Below are positions 24,951 to 33,091 of a stretch of 64,000 nt of DNA, piece by piece (positions within the stretch are counted from its first letter, which is position 1; the number at the start of each line of letters is the position of its first letter). Origin of the DNA: Pseudomonas umsongensis (lineage in GTDB: Bacteria > Pseudomonadota > Gammaproteobacteria > Pseudomonadales > Pseudomonadaceae); NCBI RefSeq assembly GCF_002236105.1, contig NZ_NIWU01000005.1:186001-250000 (forward strand), given 5' to 3'. The notes beneath the pieces were generated by a model. That model was not told where the DNA came from. It ran no database searches and saw only the letters and a program-made list of their open reading frames with translations. The position numbers and the translations under genes were made by a program.

Positions 24951-24991
24951 CTGATTTCTTATACAAAACTCTGATTTTCTTATACAAAATT
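24951..24991. repeat. Tandem direct repeat upstream of a histidine kinase gene
   Basis: CTGATTTCTTATACAAAACT (24951-24970) is followed immediately by a second copy, CTGATTTTCTTATACAAAAT (from 24971), with one inserted T. Forty bases upstream is the palindrome TTGACGTCAA. The spacing of two helical turns suggests a dimeric regulator site for the two-component operon at 25085. The rest of the 24629-25084 gap is AT-rich with no credible gene. Confidence 0.6.
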
Positions 24992-25084
24992 CAGTTGAAA
25001 TCGATAGCTGACCATAAAAATCATCGATCTGTCAGCGAGCATGACCGATCAGCCCGCAGCGAACATCCATTGGCTCCATCCGCT

Positions 25085-25978
25085 ATGTACGCCAGCCTCA
25101 AGTCAATTGCCAAATGGCCACCCTCCCGAGAAAACGCACGTCGGTTCACGTTATTGCTGTGTGCCGGTTCGACGCTCGGCAGCCTGCTGGTCTACAGCCT
25201 GTCCACGCGCTTGCCGCTGGGCCTGCTGGTACTCGATAGTGCTGCACTGGGCTGCGTGTGGGTGCAGTACCGCCTGTCACGCAAGTCGATCAAGTTCCAG
25301 CCCCAGGAGCTGGCCGATCGGTTGCTGCAAGTCCAGGAAAACGAACGCCACCGCCTCAGTAGGGAGTTGCACGACGACATCGGCCAGTTGCTGACGGCGG
25401 CAAAACTCCAAAGTGACTGGCTCAAGCGCAGGATGCCCGAAGACCTCCAGGCGCAGTGCTCGGTGCTGTGCGACACGCTCGAGGAAACCCTGGCCAAGGT
25501 TCGCGATGTATCGGCCATCCTTAACCCCCGGCAACTGACCAGCCTTGGGCTGGAAGCCAGCCTGCGGGCGCATTTGCTCAAGACGCTGAGCAACACTTCG
25601 GTGCACTGGAGCCTGGAATGCCATCAACGACTGACCGGCATCCCGGAAGAAATAGCGGTGGCGGCCTTTCGTATTACCCAGGAAGCCGTCACCAATATGC
25701 TGCGCCATGCCCAAGCGCAAAACCTGCTGGTCTGCCTGCAGCGTTTGCCCCAGGGCCTGACCTTGATGATCAGTGACGATGGCCTGGGTTTCGCGCCCGC
25801 CACCGACCCGGGGCGTGAGGGACAACGGGGAATGGCCGGGATGTCGGAACGGATCAAACAACTGGGTGGCACTCTGACCGTGACCAGCGAGCCAGGCAAA
25901 GGCACTCAAATCGAAGCCCTCTTCCCATGGGCGCCGCGTGCGTTCGAACGGGCCAGTCCGAATAAGGTTATGCATTGA
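25085..25978 (+). CDS. NarX/DegS-type sensor histidine kinase
   Basis: 297 residues. Two hydrophobic helices (about 22-60) are followed by a HisKA_3 dimerisation domain with the phospho-acceptor in ERHRLSRELHDDIGQLL. The C-terminal HATPase domain has the N box EAVTNMLRHAQAQ, the G1 box ISDDGLGF and the G2 box GQRGMAGMSER. No periplasmic sensor domain is evident, so the signal is probably sensed at or in the membrane. The ATG at 25085 is a reasonable start, though its ribosome site is weak; the frame is open for 52 codons upstream. It overlaps the next regulator gene by four bases, forming a two-component operon. Confidence 0.85.
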   Translation: MYASLKSIAKWPPSRENARRFTLLLCAGSTLGSLLVYSLSTRLPLGLLVLDSAALGCVWVQYRLSRKSIKFQPQELADRLLQVQENERHRLSRELHDDIGQLLTAAKLQSDWLKRRMPEDLQAQCSVLCDTLEETLAKVRDVSAILNPRQLTSLGLEASLRAHLLKTLSNTSVHWSLECHQRLTGIPEEIAVAAFRITQEAVTNMLRHAQAQNLLVCLQRLPQGLTLMISDDGLGFAPATDPGREGQRGMAGMSERIKQLGGTLTVTSEPGKGTQIEALFPWAPRAFERASPNKVMH

Positions 25979-26634
25979 CTTGTAACTTACTTCTGGTGGA
26001 TGACCACTCGCTGATCAGGGCAGGCGTGCGCGCCCTGGTGCTGGATCTTCCTGGCTATGCGGTTATTGGCGAGGCCAATGATGGCTCGCAGTTGCTCGAC
26101 ATGGTCCAGCGACTGTCGCCTGATATCGTGCTACTGGATATTTCCATGAAGCAGACAGGCGGCCTCGAAGCCCTGCAGCAACTCAAGCGAGTCCGCCCGC
26201 AGGCCAAAGTGCTGATCCTGTCGATGCACACCGACCCGGCCCTGATCATGCAGGCCCTGGAATCAGGTGCCCATGGTTACCTGCTCAAGGACACCACGGC
26301 CACCGAACTGGAACACGCGCTGCACGCCCTGCGTAACAATGAGCGATACCTGAGCCCGGCCATCGCCCATACCGTGATCACCCAGGCATTGAACCGGACC
26401 CAGAAAAACCCGGTAGAGTCGCCAGATTCACACAACCTTACAGCGCGCCAACTGGAAATCCTGCGGCTGATCGTGCGCGGAAAATCCACTCGGGAAATCG
26501 CCAACGGCCTGGGCCTGAGCGTCAAGACGGTCGAAACCCATCGCTCGCAAGTCATGAAGCGCTTGCAGATCTTCGACGTGGCCGGCCTGGTATTGTTCGC
26601 CGTACGAGAGCAGATCATCAGTCTGGATGACTGA
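25975..26634 (+). CDS. NarL/LuxR-type response regulator, partner of the preceding kinase
   Basis: 219 residues. The receiver domain (1-120) has LLLVDDHSLIRAG, the phosphorylation site DIVLLDISM, a Ser in the switch position (LILSMHT) and LLKDTT. The LuxR helix-turn-helix (about 150-212) shows LTARQLEILRLIVRGKS and GLSVKTVETHRSQVMKRL. The start is TTG at 25975, overlapping the kinase stop (TTGA). Its 3' end overlaps the convergent yegS 3' end by 17 bases. Targets are unknown. Confidence 0.88.
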   Translation: MTCNLLLVDDHSLIRAGVRALVLDLPGYAVIGEANDGSQLLDMVQRLSPDIVLLDISMKQTGGLEALQQLKRVRPQAKVLILSMHTDPALIMQALESGAHGYLLKDTTATELEHALHALRNNERYLSPAIAHTVITQALNRTQKNPVESPDSHNLTARQLEILRLIVRGKSTREIANGLGLSVKTVETHRSQVMKRLQIFDVAGLVLFAVREQIISLDD

Positions 26635-27535
26635 CAGCGCAGGCTTTGCTCAACAAGGGTGACTGCTCGGGTAAATGCACCCACAACGCTGCCGGCCGGG
26701 CCGAGAAACGCAGGCTGTCACCCTCGAGCGGCTCGCCATCAAGGTTGATGTAAAGACCCTCCGAGGACTTGATCTCAACCCATGGCAGGCGGGCACGAAC
26801 GAACATGTTGTCGATTCCGAAGCCATCGGCCAGCAGGTCTTTCAAGGTGCTGAGCAGCTCTTGCGGCGCCGGCAAAATACTGATGTCGAGCATCCCGTCG
26901 TCAGCCAGGGCCTGCGGGCATAGCACATGCCCACCGCCCGCCTGCCGGCCATTGCCGATCCCCAGAGCCAGCAACTCGCCACTCCAGTGGAAATCAGGCC
27001 CCTGTAACTCACCATAGGCGGCATGCAACTCACTGAACCGCGACAAACCGGTGAACAGATACGCCGCCCCGCCTAAAACCTTTTTCAGTTCCTCGGAGGT
27101 ATTGGCCGTAACCTGGCTGCCAAAACCACCAGTGGCCATATTCAGGAAAACCTGCCCACCGACCTCCCCGAGGTCGATGGCACTGGGGGCAACGTCCAGA
27201 AGCGCCAGTGCCTCATCCGGCTCCAGTGGAACACCGGCAGCACGGGCAAAATCGTTGGCGGTTCCCAGCGGCATCAATACCAGGCTGGCCTGATGCGACT
27301 GTCCGGCCATCGCTTCGGCGATATCGCGCAGGGTACCGTCGCCGCCACCGGCGATGATCTGCCGATAACCTGCATCCAGCGCTTCACCCACCAGCCTTTG
27401 CGCATCCCCGGCCTCCCACGTCAATCGAACGGCCAGCTCCCAGCCTTGTTCACGCTTGCTGTCGACGGCGGCCCGAACCGCTTCGTTGAGCGCCTGCTTG
27501 CCATGCAAAATCAACAGCGCCTTGCGTTCGCTCAT
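26618..27535 (-). CDS. yegS: YegS-type lipid kinase (diacylglycerol kinase catalytic domain)
   Basis: 305 residues starting MSERKALLILHGKQALN at 27535. The DAGK catalytic signature GGGDGTLRDIAEA and the LGTANDFARA motif are present, and the C-terminal half has the usual beta-sandwich (GNGRQAGGGHVLCPQA; YINLDGEPLEG). YegS phosphorylates lipids such as phosphatidylglycerol in vitro, and its physiological role is unclear. It is a single gene, convergent with the response regulator. Confidence 0.87.
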   Translation of the reverse strand: MSERKALLILHGKQALNEAVRAAVDSKREQGWELAVRLTWEAGDAQRLVGEALDAGYRQIIAGGGDGTLRDIAEAMAGQSHQASLVLMPLGTANDFARAAGVPLEPDEALALLDVAPSAIDLGEVGGQVFLNMATGGFGSQVTANTSEELKKVLGGAAYLFTGLSRFSELHAAYGELQGPDFHWSGELLALGIGNGRQAGGGHVLCPQALADDGMLDISILPAPQELLSTLKDLLADGFGIDNMFVRARLPWVEIKSSEGLYINLDGEPLEGDSLRFSARPAALWVHLPEQSPLLSKACAVSHPD

Positions 27536-27863
27536 TGTCGTCACTCCCATTATTGAATGGCGTATGGGACATGTGACCTTGCTTCCCTGCGGAAAAGTCG
27601 CAAAAAACTGAATTATTTACACTTGAGTCCAATAAGGAGATTTTTCTTACAAAACGTGAGGAAACGGCTCAATTGACCAGAAATGGCGATTGGTCCACTT
27701 TTGTGTCAGCGGTTTTCAGTCATCAGCAGGACAGACGCAAGGATGTGCAATGCAACAACATGACATCAGGTCACCGGTGGTTCCGGTGATGCCGCTCGTA
27801 ATGAAACGGGCCAATCATCAAGCTGAATTCGTCAGCGATGGAAAATCCAGCGGAGAAGTTGAT
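27536..27863. other. Intergenic region upstream of the small membrane protein
   Basis: About 330 bp, AT-rich at 27595-27660. An AAGGAG at about 27633 is followed by no useful start codon. The in-frame alternative start of the small membrane protein lies at 27750. No RNA gene was recognised. Confidence 0.4.
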
Positions 27864-28058
27864 ATGCCACATCGCCTCAACGAGCTTGAGACACTGGACA
27901 CCCTGCGCAGCGACCTGGAAAAGATTCGCAGTGACATCAAGTCCGTCAGGCACAGGCTTGCCTATTCGGCGGTCGGAACAGCCGTAGTGCTGGGACTGCT
28001 GGGCTGGATCGCCAACAGCCGTTTTGATCAGGTGGTACTGCTGCTGTTGGCCCATTGA
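27864..28058 (+). CDS. Small coiled-coil membrane protein, function unknown
   Basis: 64 residues if translation starts at the ATG at 27864 (MPHRLNELETLDTLRS), which has GGAG eight to nine bases upstream. The protein has a heptad-like helix (residues 5-30, rich in Leu, Asp and Arg) followed by one membrane span (about 36-60). An in-frame ATG at 27750 would add 38 residues of low-complexity sequence and cannot be ruled out. No family is recognised. It is followed by a hairpin and the convergent moeA. Confidence 0.6.
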   Translation: MPHRLNELETLDTLRSDLEKIRSDIKSVRHRLAYSAVGTAVVLGLLGWIANSRFDQVVLLLLAH

Positions 28059-28068
28059 TCGGACAGGG

Positions 28069-28102
28069 GTGCAAAACCCGGCGCGATCGACCGGGCTTGC
28101 AC
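28069..28102. terminator. Hairpin between convergent genes
   Basis: GTGCAAAACCCGG (28069-28081) and CCGGGCTTGCAC (28091-28102) form an imperfect stem with a nine-base loop between the small membrane protein gene and moeA. There is no clear U-run, so termination is only likely. Confidence 0.5.
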
Positions 28103-28120
28103 GCCTGGCGGCGGCCAGAC

Positions 28121-29347
28121 TCAGCCCAACACTTCGCTCAGCGGGATGAAGTAGACGACATCGCCTGGCACCAGTGTTCGCTCCTCCATGACCTCGACCA
28201 GTCCATCGGCCCAGGCCGCACTACGCAGCACACCGGAACTCTGATTGCTATAGATGATGGCCCGGCCGTTCTCCAGCCGACCGCGCAGGTACTCGCGTCG
28301 GTTGCCGGCCTTGGGCCAGTCGAACCCAGCTGGCACTTGCACCTTCAGAGGCTCCACTTCCAGGACACCCATGCGCCGCAGCAGATAAGGCCTTGCCAAC
28401 AAGGCAAAGGTCACCAGGGTCGAGGCGGGATTGCCTGGCAAGCCGATCACCGGTACGCCACGAAAATGCCCGAAAGTCAGGGGTTTTCCTGGTTTGATGG
28501 CGAGTTTCCACAGCGCCAGCTCGCCCTCTTCTCTCAGGGCGATACCCAGAAAGTCGGCCTCCCCCACCGATACGCCACCGGTCGAGAGAATCAGGTCGAC
28601 ATCCCCCAACTCGCCCAGGCGTGTGCGCGTGGTGTCCAGGTCATCCGGCAGAATCCCGGCATCAATGACCTCGCAACCCAGGCGCTGCAACCAGCTGCAG
28701 AGCAACACACGGTTGCTGTTGTAGATTTGCCCTGGCCCCAACGCCTGACCTGGCTCGATCAGTTCGTCGCCAGTGGACAGCACCGCTACGCGTACCTTGC
28801 GAATCACTTCCAGCTCGGCACACCCCAGCGAGGCTGCCAGGCCTTGTTCGATTGGCCCCAGCCGTGTTCCTGCGGGCAGGATCAGTTCGCCCACGGTGGT
28901 TTCCTGTCCTTGCGCACGAATGTTCTGCCCGATGACCAGGGTTTCGGTGAAACGTACACGTTCATCCGCCAGGACTTCGGCGTTCTCCTGCATCTCGACA
29001 CAATCTGCACCGGGCGGCACAGGTGCCCCGGTGAAGATTCGTGCACAGGTGCCCGGCGTCAACTCAACAGGGGCCTGGCCAGCAAACACTTTCTGACTGA
29101 CGACCAGCGGCTCTGTGTTCCAGTCGGCCACGCGCAGGGCATATCCATCCATCGCGCTATTGGGCCACGGCGGCAGATCGAGGGACGACAGCAGATCATC
29201 GGCCAGCACCCGGCCCTGGACTTGCGCCAATGGCAAACGCTCGCGCTCGACAATCCGTGAGGCGTCCGCCATTTCCAGCAAGCGTGCCAGGGCCACCTCG
29301 ACCGGCATCAGGGTGCCAGTCTTGCCCGGCTTACCCGCGGGATTCAC
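28121..29347 (-). CDS. moeA: Molybdopterin molybdenumtransferase MoeA
   Basis: 408 residues; inserts molybdate into adenylylated molybdopterin. Visible motifs are LPPWPNSAMDGYAL (N-terminal), RIFTGAPVPPGADCVEMQE, AVLSTGDELIEPG, ILSTGGVSVGEADF, KPGKPLTFG and VIGLPGNPASTLV. The start is GTG at 29347, overlapping the 3' end of moaB by 17 bases; an internal ATG at 29308 is the alternative. It is co-transcribed with moaB. Confidence 0.94.
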   Translation of the reverse strand: MNPAGKPGKTGTLMPVEVALARLLEMADASRIVERERLPLAQVQGRVLADDLLSSLDLPPWPNSAMDGYALRVADWNTEPLVVSQKVFAGQAPVELTPGTCARIFTGAPVPPGADCVEMQENAEVLADERVRFTETLVIGQNIRAQGQETTVGELILPAGTRLGPIEQGLAASLGCAELEVIRKVRVAVLSTGDELIEPGQALGPGQIYNSNRVLLCSWLQRLGCEVIDAGILPDDLDTTRTRLGELGDVDLILSTGGVSVGEADFLGIALREEGELALWKLAIKPGKPLTFGHFRGVPVIGLPGNPASTLVTFALLARPYLLRRMGVLEVEPLKVQVPAGFDWPKAGNRREYLRGRLENGRAIIYSNQSSGVLRSAAWADGLVEVMEERTLVPGDVVYFIPLSEVLG

Positions 29348-29870
29348 AGGGTGCCGCCTGTTTCAGGTGAGTCACGAAATTGCACGGGCGATGCCGCGAA
29401 TCCAGCTGCTCGCCAAGAATGCCATCCCAACCGGTGCGTACCGCATTGGTCGATCCCGGCAAGCAGCACACCAGCGTGCCGTTGGCCAGGCCGGCCAACG
29501 CGCGGGACTGGACGGTCGAGGTGCCAATGTCCGCCACCGATATCTGGCGGAACAACTCACCAAAACCATCGACTTGCTTGTCGAGCAGGCAGCTCACCGC
29601 TTCCGGCGTGCTGTCACGACCGGTGAAGCCCGTGCCGCCGGTGATCAGCACCACCTGTACGACGTCGTCGGCGATCCAGTTGGCAACTTGCGCGCGAATC
29701 TTGTAGAGATCATCTTTGAGCAAGACCCGACAGGCCAGGTTATGTCCGGCAGCCGTCAGGCGGTCAACGAAGACCTGGCCTGAGGTATCGGTTTCCAGGG
29801 TACGGGTGTCGCTGACCGTCAACACCGCGATGTTGAGCGGTGCGAAAGGTACATCAGCCTTGGCTTTCAT
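29331..29870 (-). CDS. moaB: Molybdenum cofactor biosynthesis protein MoaB
   Basis: 179 residues, MogA/MoaB fold, which adenylylates molybdopterin before MoeA acts. It shows IAVLTVSDTRTLETDTSG, the active-site stretch LITGGTGFTGRDSTPEAV and CCLPGSTNAV. The start ATG at 29870 is 81 bp from, and divergent to, mobA. Together moaB-moeA and mobA make a small Moco locus for late steps of cofactor assembly. Confidence 0.94.
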   Translation of the reverse strand: MKAKADVPFAPLNIAVLTVSDTRTLETDTSGQVFVDRLTAAGHNLACRVLLKDDLYKIRAQVANWIADDVVQVVLITGGTGFTGRDSTPEAVSCLLDKQVDGFGELFRQISVADIGTSTVQSRALAGLANGTLVCCLPGSTNAVRTGWDGILGEQLDSRHRPCNFVTHLKQAAPCESRG

Positions 29871-29951
29871 AGGCTCGTCCAGTTGTAGGAGAAACAGCCC
29901 GGTGTTATATCACAGCGACCCCATTTTTCGCCGCCCCCACGGAGGCCTGCC

Positions 29952-30554
29952 ATGACTTCAAACCCAGCGTTGCCACCCTGCTCCATTTTGCTCCTGGCAG
30001 GCGGCCGTGGCCAACGCATGGGTGGCCAGGACAAAGGATTGCTGGAATGGCACGGCGAGCCGCTGATTGCGCATTTGCACCGCAAGACGCGCCCTCTGAG
30101 CGATGACTTGATCGTTTCGTGCAACCGGAACCTGGAACAGTACGCGCCTTACGCCGATCAATTGGTCCATGACGACGAAGGCGACTTTCCGGGCCCTTTG
30201 GCGGGCATTCTTGCAGGTCTGAAGGCTGCTCGGCATCCACACCTGCTAGTCTTGCCTTGTGATGTCCCGCGCATCGACAACGCACTGCTCACCCGCATGC
30301 GCGAAGCCGCCGCCGAGCATCCCGACAAACCGTTGATGCTGCGCCATGACGATCACTGGGAGCCCCTGTTGTGCGTAATTCCCCTGGCCCTGCGGGTTGA
30401 TTTCGAAACGGCCTGGAAGGAGGGGGAGCGTAGCCCGGGTCGACTCATGCGCAGGCTGGGCGCTACTGCATTGCAGTGCCCCGACAACGATCCGCGCCTG
30501 GCAAACCTTAATACGCCGGAACTATTAAGCATGCCACACGGTGTGTCAGACTGA
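29952..30554 (+). CDS. mobA: Molybdenum cofactor guanylyltransferase MobA
   Basis: 200 residues; transfers GMP from GTP to Moco to make MGD. The nucleotide-binding signature LLAGGRGQRMGGQDKGLL is at residues 14-31; LPCDVPRID follows at about residue 99. The ATG at 29952 has GGAGG nine bases upstream. It is divergent from moaB-moeA. Confidence 0.94.
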   Translation: MTSNPALPPCSILLLAGGRGQRMGGQDKGLLEWHGEPLIAHLHRKTRPLSDDLIVSCNRNLEQYAPYADQLVHDDEGDFPGPLAGILAGLKAARHPHLLVLPCDVPRIDNALLTRMREAAAEHPDKPLMLRHDDHWEPLLCVIPLALRVDFETAWKEGERSPGRLMRRLGATALQCPDNDPRLANLNTPELLSMPHGVSD

Positions 30555-30629
30555 GTATCAAGGAACTTGCACGCGCTGTTTACGTCTCAACCCCAGCAAC
30601 CAAAAGAATTCATTTTCGGAGACACTTCC

Positions 30630-30851
30630 ATGACTCAACGGACCCTGGCCACTTTCATGCTCGCACTGGGCCTCGCTACCCTCGCCGGTTGCGCATCGCC
30701 TACCGTGATCACCTTGAATGACGGTCGCGAAATCCAGGCCGTCGATACGCCAAGCTATGACAAGGATTCGGGCTTCTACGAATTCGAACAACTGGATGGC
30801 AAGCAAAACCGCATCAACAAGGATCAGGTTCGTACCGTCAAAGAGTTGTAA
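30630..30851 (+). CDS. YgdI/YgdR-family small lipoprotein
   Basis: 73 residues. A lipoprotein signal (MTQRTLATFMLALGLATLAG then Cys at residue 21, lipobox LAGC) is followed by a small beta-rich domain with TVITLNDGREIQ and GFYEFEQLDGKQNRINKDQV, typical of the YgdI/YgdR (DUF903) family. The start at 30630 follows a CGGAGAC site. The function is unknown; the protein is probably attached to an envelope membrane. A rho-independent terminator follows. Confidence 0.88.
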   Translation: MTQRTLATFMLALGLATLAGCASPTVITLNDGREIQAVDTPSYDKDSGFYEFEQLDGKQNRINKDQVRTVKEL

Positions 30852-30877
30852 TTTTCGCGGTGACTACCGGATACATG

Positions 30878-30906
30878 AAAATGCCCCGACTTGTCGGGGC
30901 ATTTTT
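30878..30906. terminator. Rho-independent terminator
   Basis: ATGCCCCGAC (30881-30890) pairs with GTCGGGGCAT (30893-30902), with A-rich and T-rich flanks. It serves the lipoprotein gene and possibly the convergent gene at 30929-31207. Confidence 0.9.
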
Positions 30907-30928
30907 GTATGCAACCGAAAACCCGGTG

Positions 30929-31207
30929 CTACGGGTTCGGCTCGTTGTTCAGTTTATCCACCCGTGCCAGCGCCTGGGTGGCTTCGGTGATGCATTTCTT
31001 GTCATCCTTGGCAGCCCGGGCCGCTTCAGCGCTGGCCTGCATCCGCTTGATTTCCATGGTGGTGTTTTCGGACGTGGCAGGCAGGCTGGTGACCTTGTCC
31101 TTGAGTTCCTGCAGCTTGATGGTGCACAGATCGTTGTCTGCGGCATAGACGGAAGAGGACAACATGGCGGCGCAAATCAACATTCCAGCGAAAACAGTGC
31201 GTTTCAT
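30929..31207 (-). CDS. Small periplasmic protein of unknown function
   Basis: 92 residues starting MKRTVFAGMLICAAML, with a clear signal peptide cleaved near VYAAD (residue 22). The mature part is helical with two cysteines (DLCTIKLQEL and KKCITEATQAL) that could form a disulfide, and is rich in Ala, Lys and Glu. AAGGAGAT lies just before the start at 31207. No family assignment is made with confidence. Confidence 0.8.
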   Translation of the reverse strand: MKRTVFAGMLICAAMLSSSVYAADNDLCTIKLQELKDKVTSLPATSENTTMEIKRMQASAEAARAAKDDKKCITEATQALARVDKLNNEPNP

Positions 31208-31345
31208 GAAAATCTCCTTGCTTGGGAGGTCTCGGCGCGCCTGATAACCCTGCGGCGGCGCCAAGTTCATCGGACGCCACATGCGTGGCGCCTGATCAAA
31301 AGACTGTAGCGCTGCGCACAAATTCGATTTTTTTGACGCCCTTGC

Positions 31346-32236
31346 TCACCATTGCAGTGTGATTGCGCTCTCGAATTCCCTGTTCTCGCCGGACACCGGG
31401 TCTACAAATTTCAGCCCCTGGGCCAGCAGCTTCAGCGGGTTGGCGTAGTCATCCTGCACATCCTTGAGCACCTGGGGATAAAACGGATCGTTGCAGATGC
31501 TCGCGCCCAACGCTGTCATGTGCACCCGCAACTGATGCTTCTTGCCCGTTACCGGATAAAGTCCATAACGCCAGAGATCACCGTTCTTCTCCCGGACTTC
31601 GACAGCCGTTTCGGTGTTGCTCGCGCCCGGACCTTCCTGCATGCGAAAGAAAGGCTCGCCATCAATGAGCCGGCTCTTGTGCACCAGGGGGAACGTCAAT
31701 TCAGGCAATGCCCGGGCAATAGCTTCGTAGCGCTTTTCAATTTTTCGGGTTGGAAACAACGATTGATACGCCGATCGGCTTTGCGGGTTGGCTGAAAACA
31801 GCACAAGCCCCGCCGTATGCCGGTCGATGCGATGCAAGGGCACAAGGTGCGGGTTATCCAGTCGACGGATAAGACGGCGCAACAGGGTCTGCTCAACGTA
31901 CTCTCCCGCCGGGGTCACGGGCAGGAAATGAGGCTTGTCTGCCACGACCAGATGCTCGTCCGCGTACAGGATCGACTCGACCACCGGGATCGATTTTTCA
32001 TCCGGCACTTCGCGAAAATAGTGAATCCGCAGGCCTTCCTTGTAAGGCAGGTCCAGGGCAATGGGCGCACCCTGCCCATCGAGAACGCGTCCGCGAGCGA
32101 TTCTGTCCAGCCACTGTTCACGACCGATGGCGCTGAAGTGCTCGCACAGGCAATCGAAAACGGTCTGCCACGGGCCAGGCGGCAAGTACAACGTGCTGGC
32201 CTGGCTGTGTGCAGCAGAAAAAGATGAAGTGGACAT
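31346..32236 (-). CDS. RluA-family pseudouridine synthase
   Basis: 296 residues starting at 32236 (MSTSSFSAAHSQ). The catalytic motif LHRIDRHTAGLVLF holds the essential Asp; GKKHQLRVHM and IEKRYEAIAR are also typical. It matches the TruC/RluA group without an obvious S4 domain. The RNA target is not evident. Single gene. Confidence 0.87.
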   Translation of the reverse strand: MSTSSFSAAHSQASTLYLPPGPWQTVFDCLCEHFSAIGREQWLDRIARGRVLDGQGAPIALDLPYKEGLRIHYFREVPDEKSIPVVESILYADEHLVVADKPHFLPVTPAGEYVEQTLLRRLIRRLDNPHLVPLHRIDRHTAGLVLFSANPQSRSAYQSLFPTRKIEKRYEAIARALPELTFPLVHKSRLIDGEPFFRMQEGPGASNTETAVEVREKNGDLWRYGLYPVTGKKHQLRVHMTALGASICNDPFYPQVLKDVQDDYANPLKLLAQGLKFVDPVSGENREFESAITLQW

Positions 32237-32307
32237 ACAAAAGCTCTTACCTTGAATGCAGAGCGGCATTATCCAACAGCAACGCAAGCGAACCTAGCGC
32301 AGAATCC

Positions 32308-32625
32308 TCAAGCCGGTATCTGCGCACGCCCGGCTGCCTCGGTGTACTCCTTGAGCCAGCGCAACACGTCGACCGCCTCCCAGCGACCCGGGTCATACAG
32401 TGCATACAACAACCCCTGATAGCCCACGACATCCAGCTGCCGGTGATAGCCTGCACGCTGAAACAAGGCTTCGATTTCAGCGAAACAGGTATTGAAATGC
32501 AGCTTGTTGAAGGGTGTCTTGCCCTCCGTCACCAAGCCGTCCAGACGCAATTCGGCGACGGCTTCGCGTACTACATCCACCGACATGCGGTTAACGCTGC
32601 TCTTCAATTGTTCGACATTGACCAC
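32308..32625 (-). CDS. Small conserved protein, possible regulator
   Basis: 105 residues, mostly helical, starting with GTG at 32625 behind a GAGGGTGAG site (MVNVEQLKSSVNRMSVDVV). I recognise it only as a protein conserved in pseudomonads and sometimes labelled a transcriptional regulator; no helix-turn-helix signature is convincing. The Trp-containing C-terminal segment (WEAVDVLRWLKEY) suggests a folded domain. Confidence 0.65.
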   Translation of the reverse strand: MVNVEQLKSSVNRMSVDVVREAVAELRLDGLVTEGKTPFNKLHFNTCFAEIEALFQRAGYHRQLDVVGYQGLLYALYDPGRWEAVDVLRWLKEYTEAAGRAQIPA

Positions 32626-32781
32626 GACTCACCCTCTCACGCCCGGATTTGCCCCGCTCAAAGCCGAAAATCAGCGCAGACAAGGCAACAACCCGAATAA
32701 CTGTATGCGCATACAGTATCCGAATCCGGCCAATTAAGCCAAGGGGATAGAACCTGAAGTTCGACGGGCGGAACAAAATCA

Positions 32782-33018
32782 TTAACGCAAGAAGGCCACC
32801 ACTTCGTCGGGACTGAAGGGCCAACCCAGTTCCGAGCCAGTGTCGACCCGACGCAATACCGGAATGCGCAGGCTGTAGGCCTGGAACCATGTTTCGTCTT
32901 CAGCGATGTCCAGCAGCTCCACCAGCAAGCCATGCTCGACAAAATCCATCAACATGGCTTCGGCCACTTCGCAGAGATGGCACCCAAGCGTGCCGAACAG
33001 CTGACATTCAGGAAGCAT
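32782..33018 (-). CDS. Glutaredoxin-like thioredoxin-fold protein
   Basis: 78 residues of the glutaredoxin-like DUF836 type. A redox Cys-x-x-Cys lies at residues 13 and 16 (GTLGCHLCEVAE), and a cis-Pro appears in LRIPVLRR. Such proteins are short thiol oxidoreductases with uncertain partners. ATG at 33018; an AGGAAGC-type site is not obvious. It lies downstream of amtB on the same strand with a 73 bp gap. Confidence 0.85.
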   Translation of the reverse strand: MLPECQLFGTLGCHLCEVAEAMLMDFVEHGLLVELLDIAEDETWFQAYSLRIPVLRRVDTGSELGWPFSPDEVVAFLR

Positions 33019-33091
33019 GAGCGCTCTACCAAAAAATTAAGAGCCTATTCTAGGCCTGCCCCGAAATGCCGTCGAGCCAATGAATCCACGG

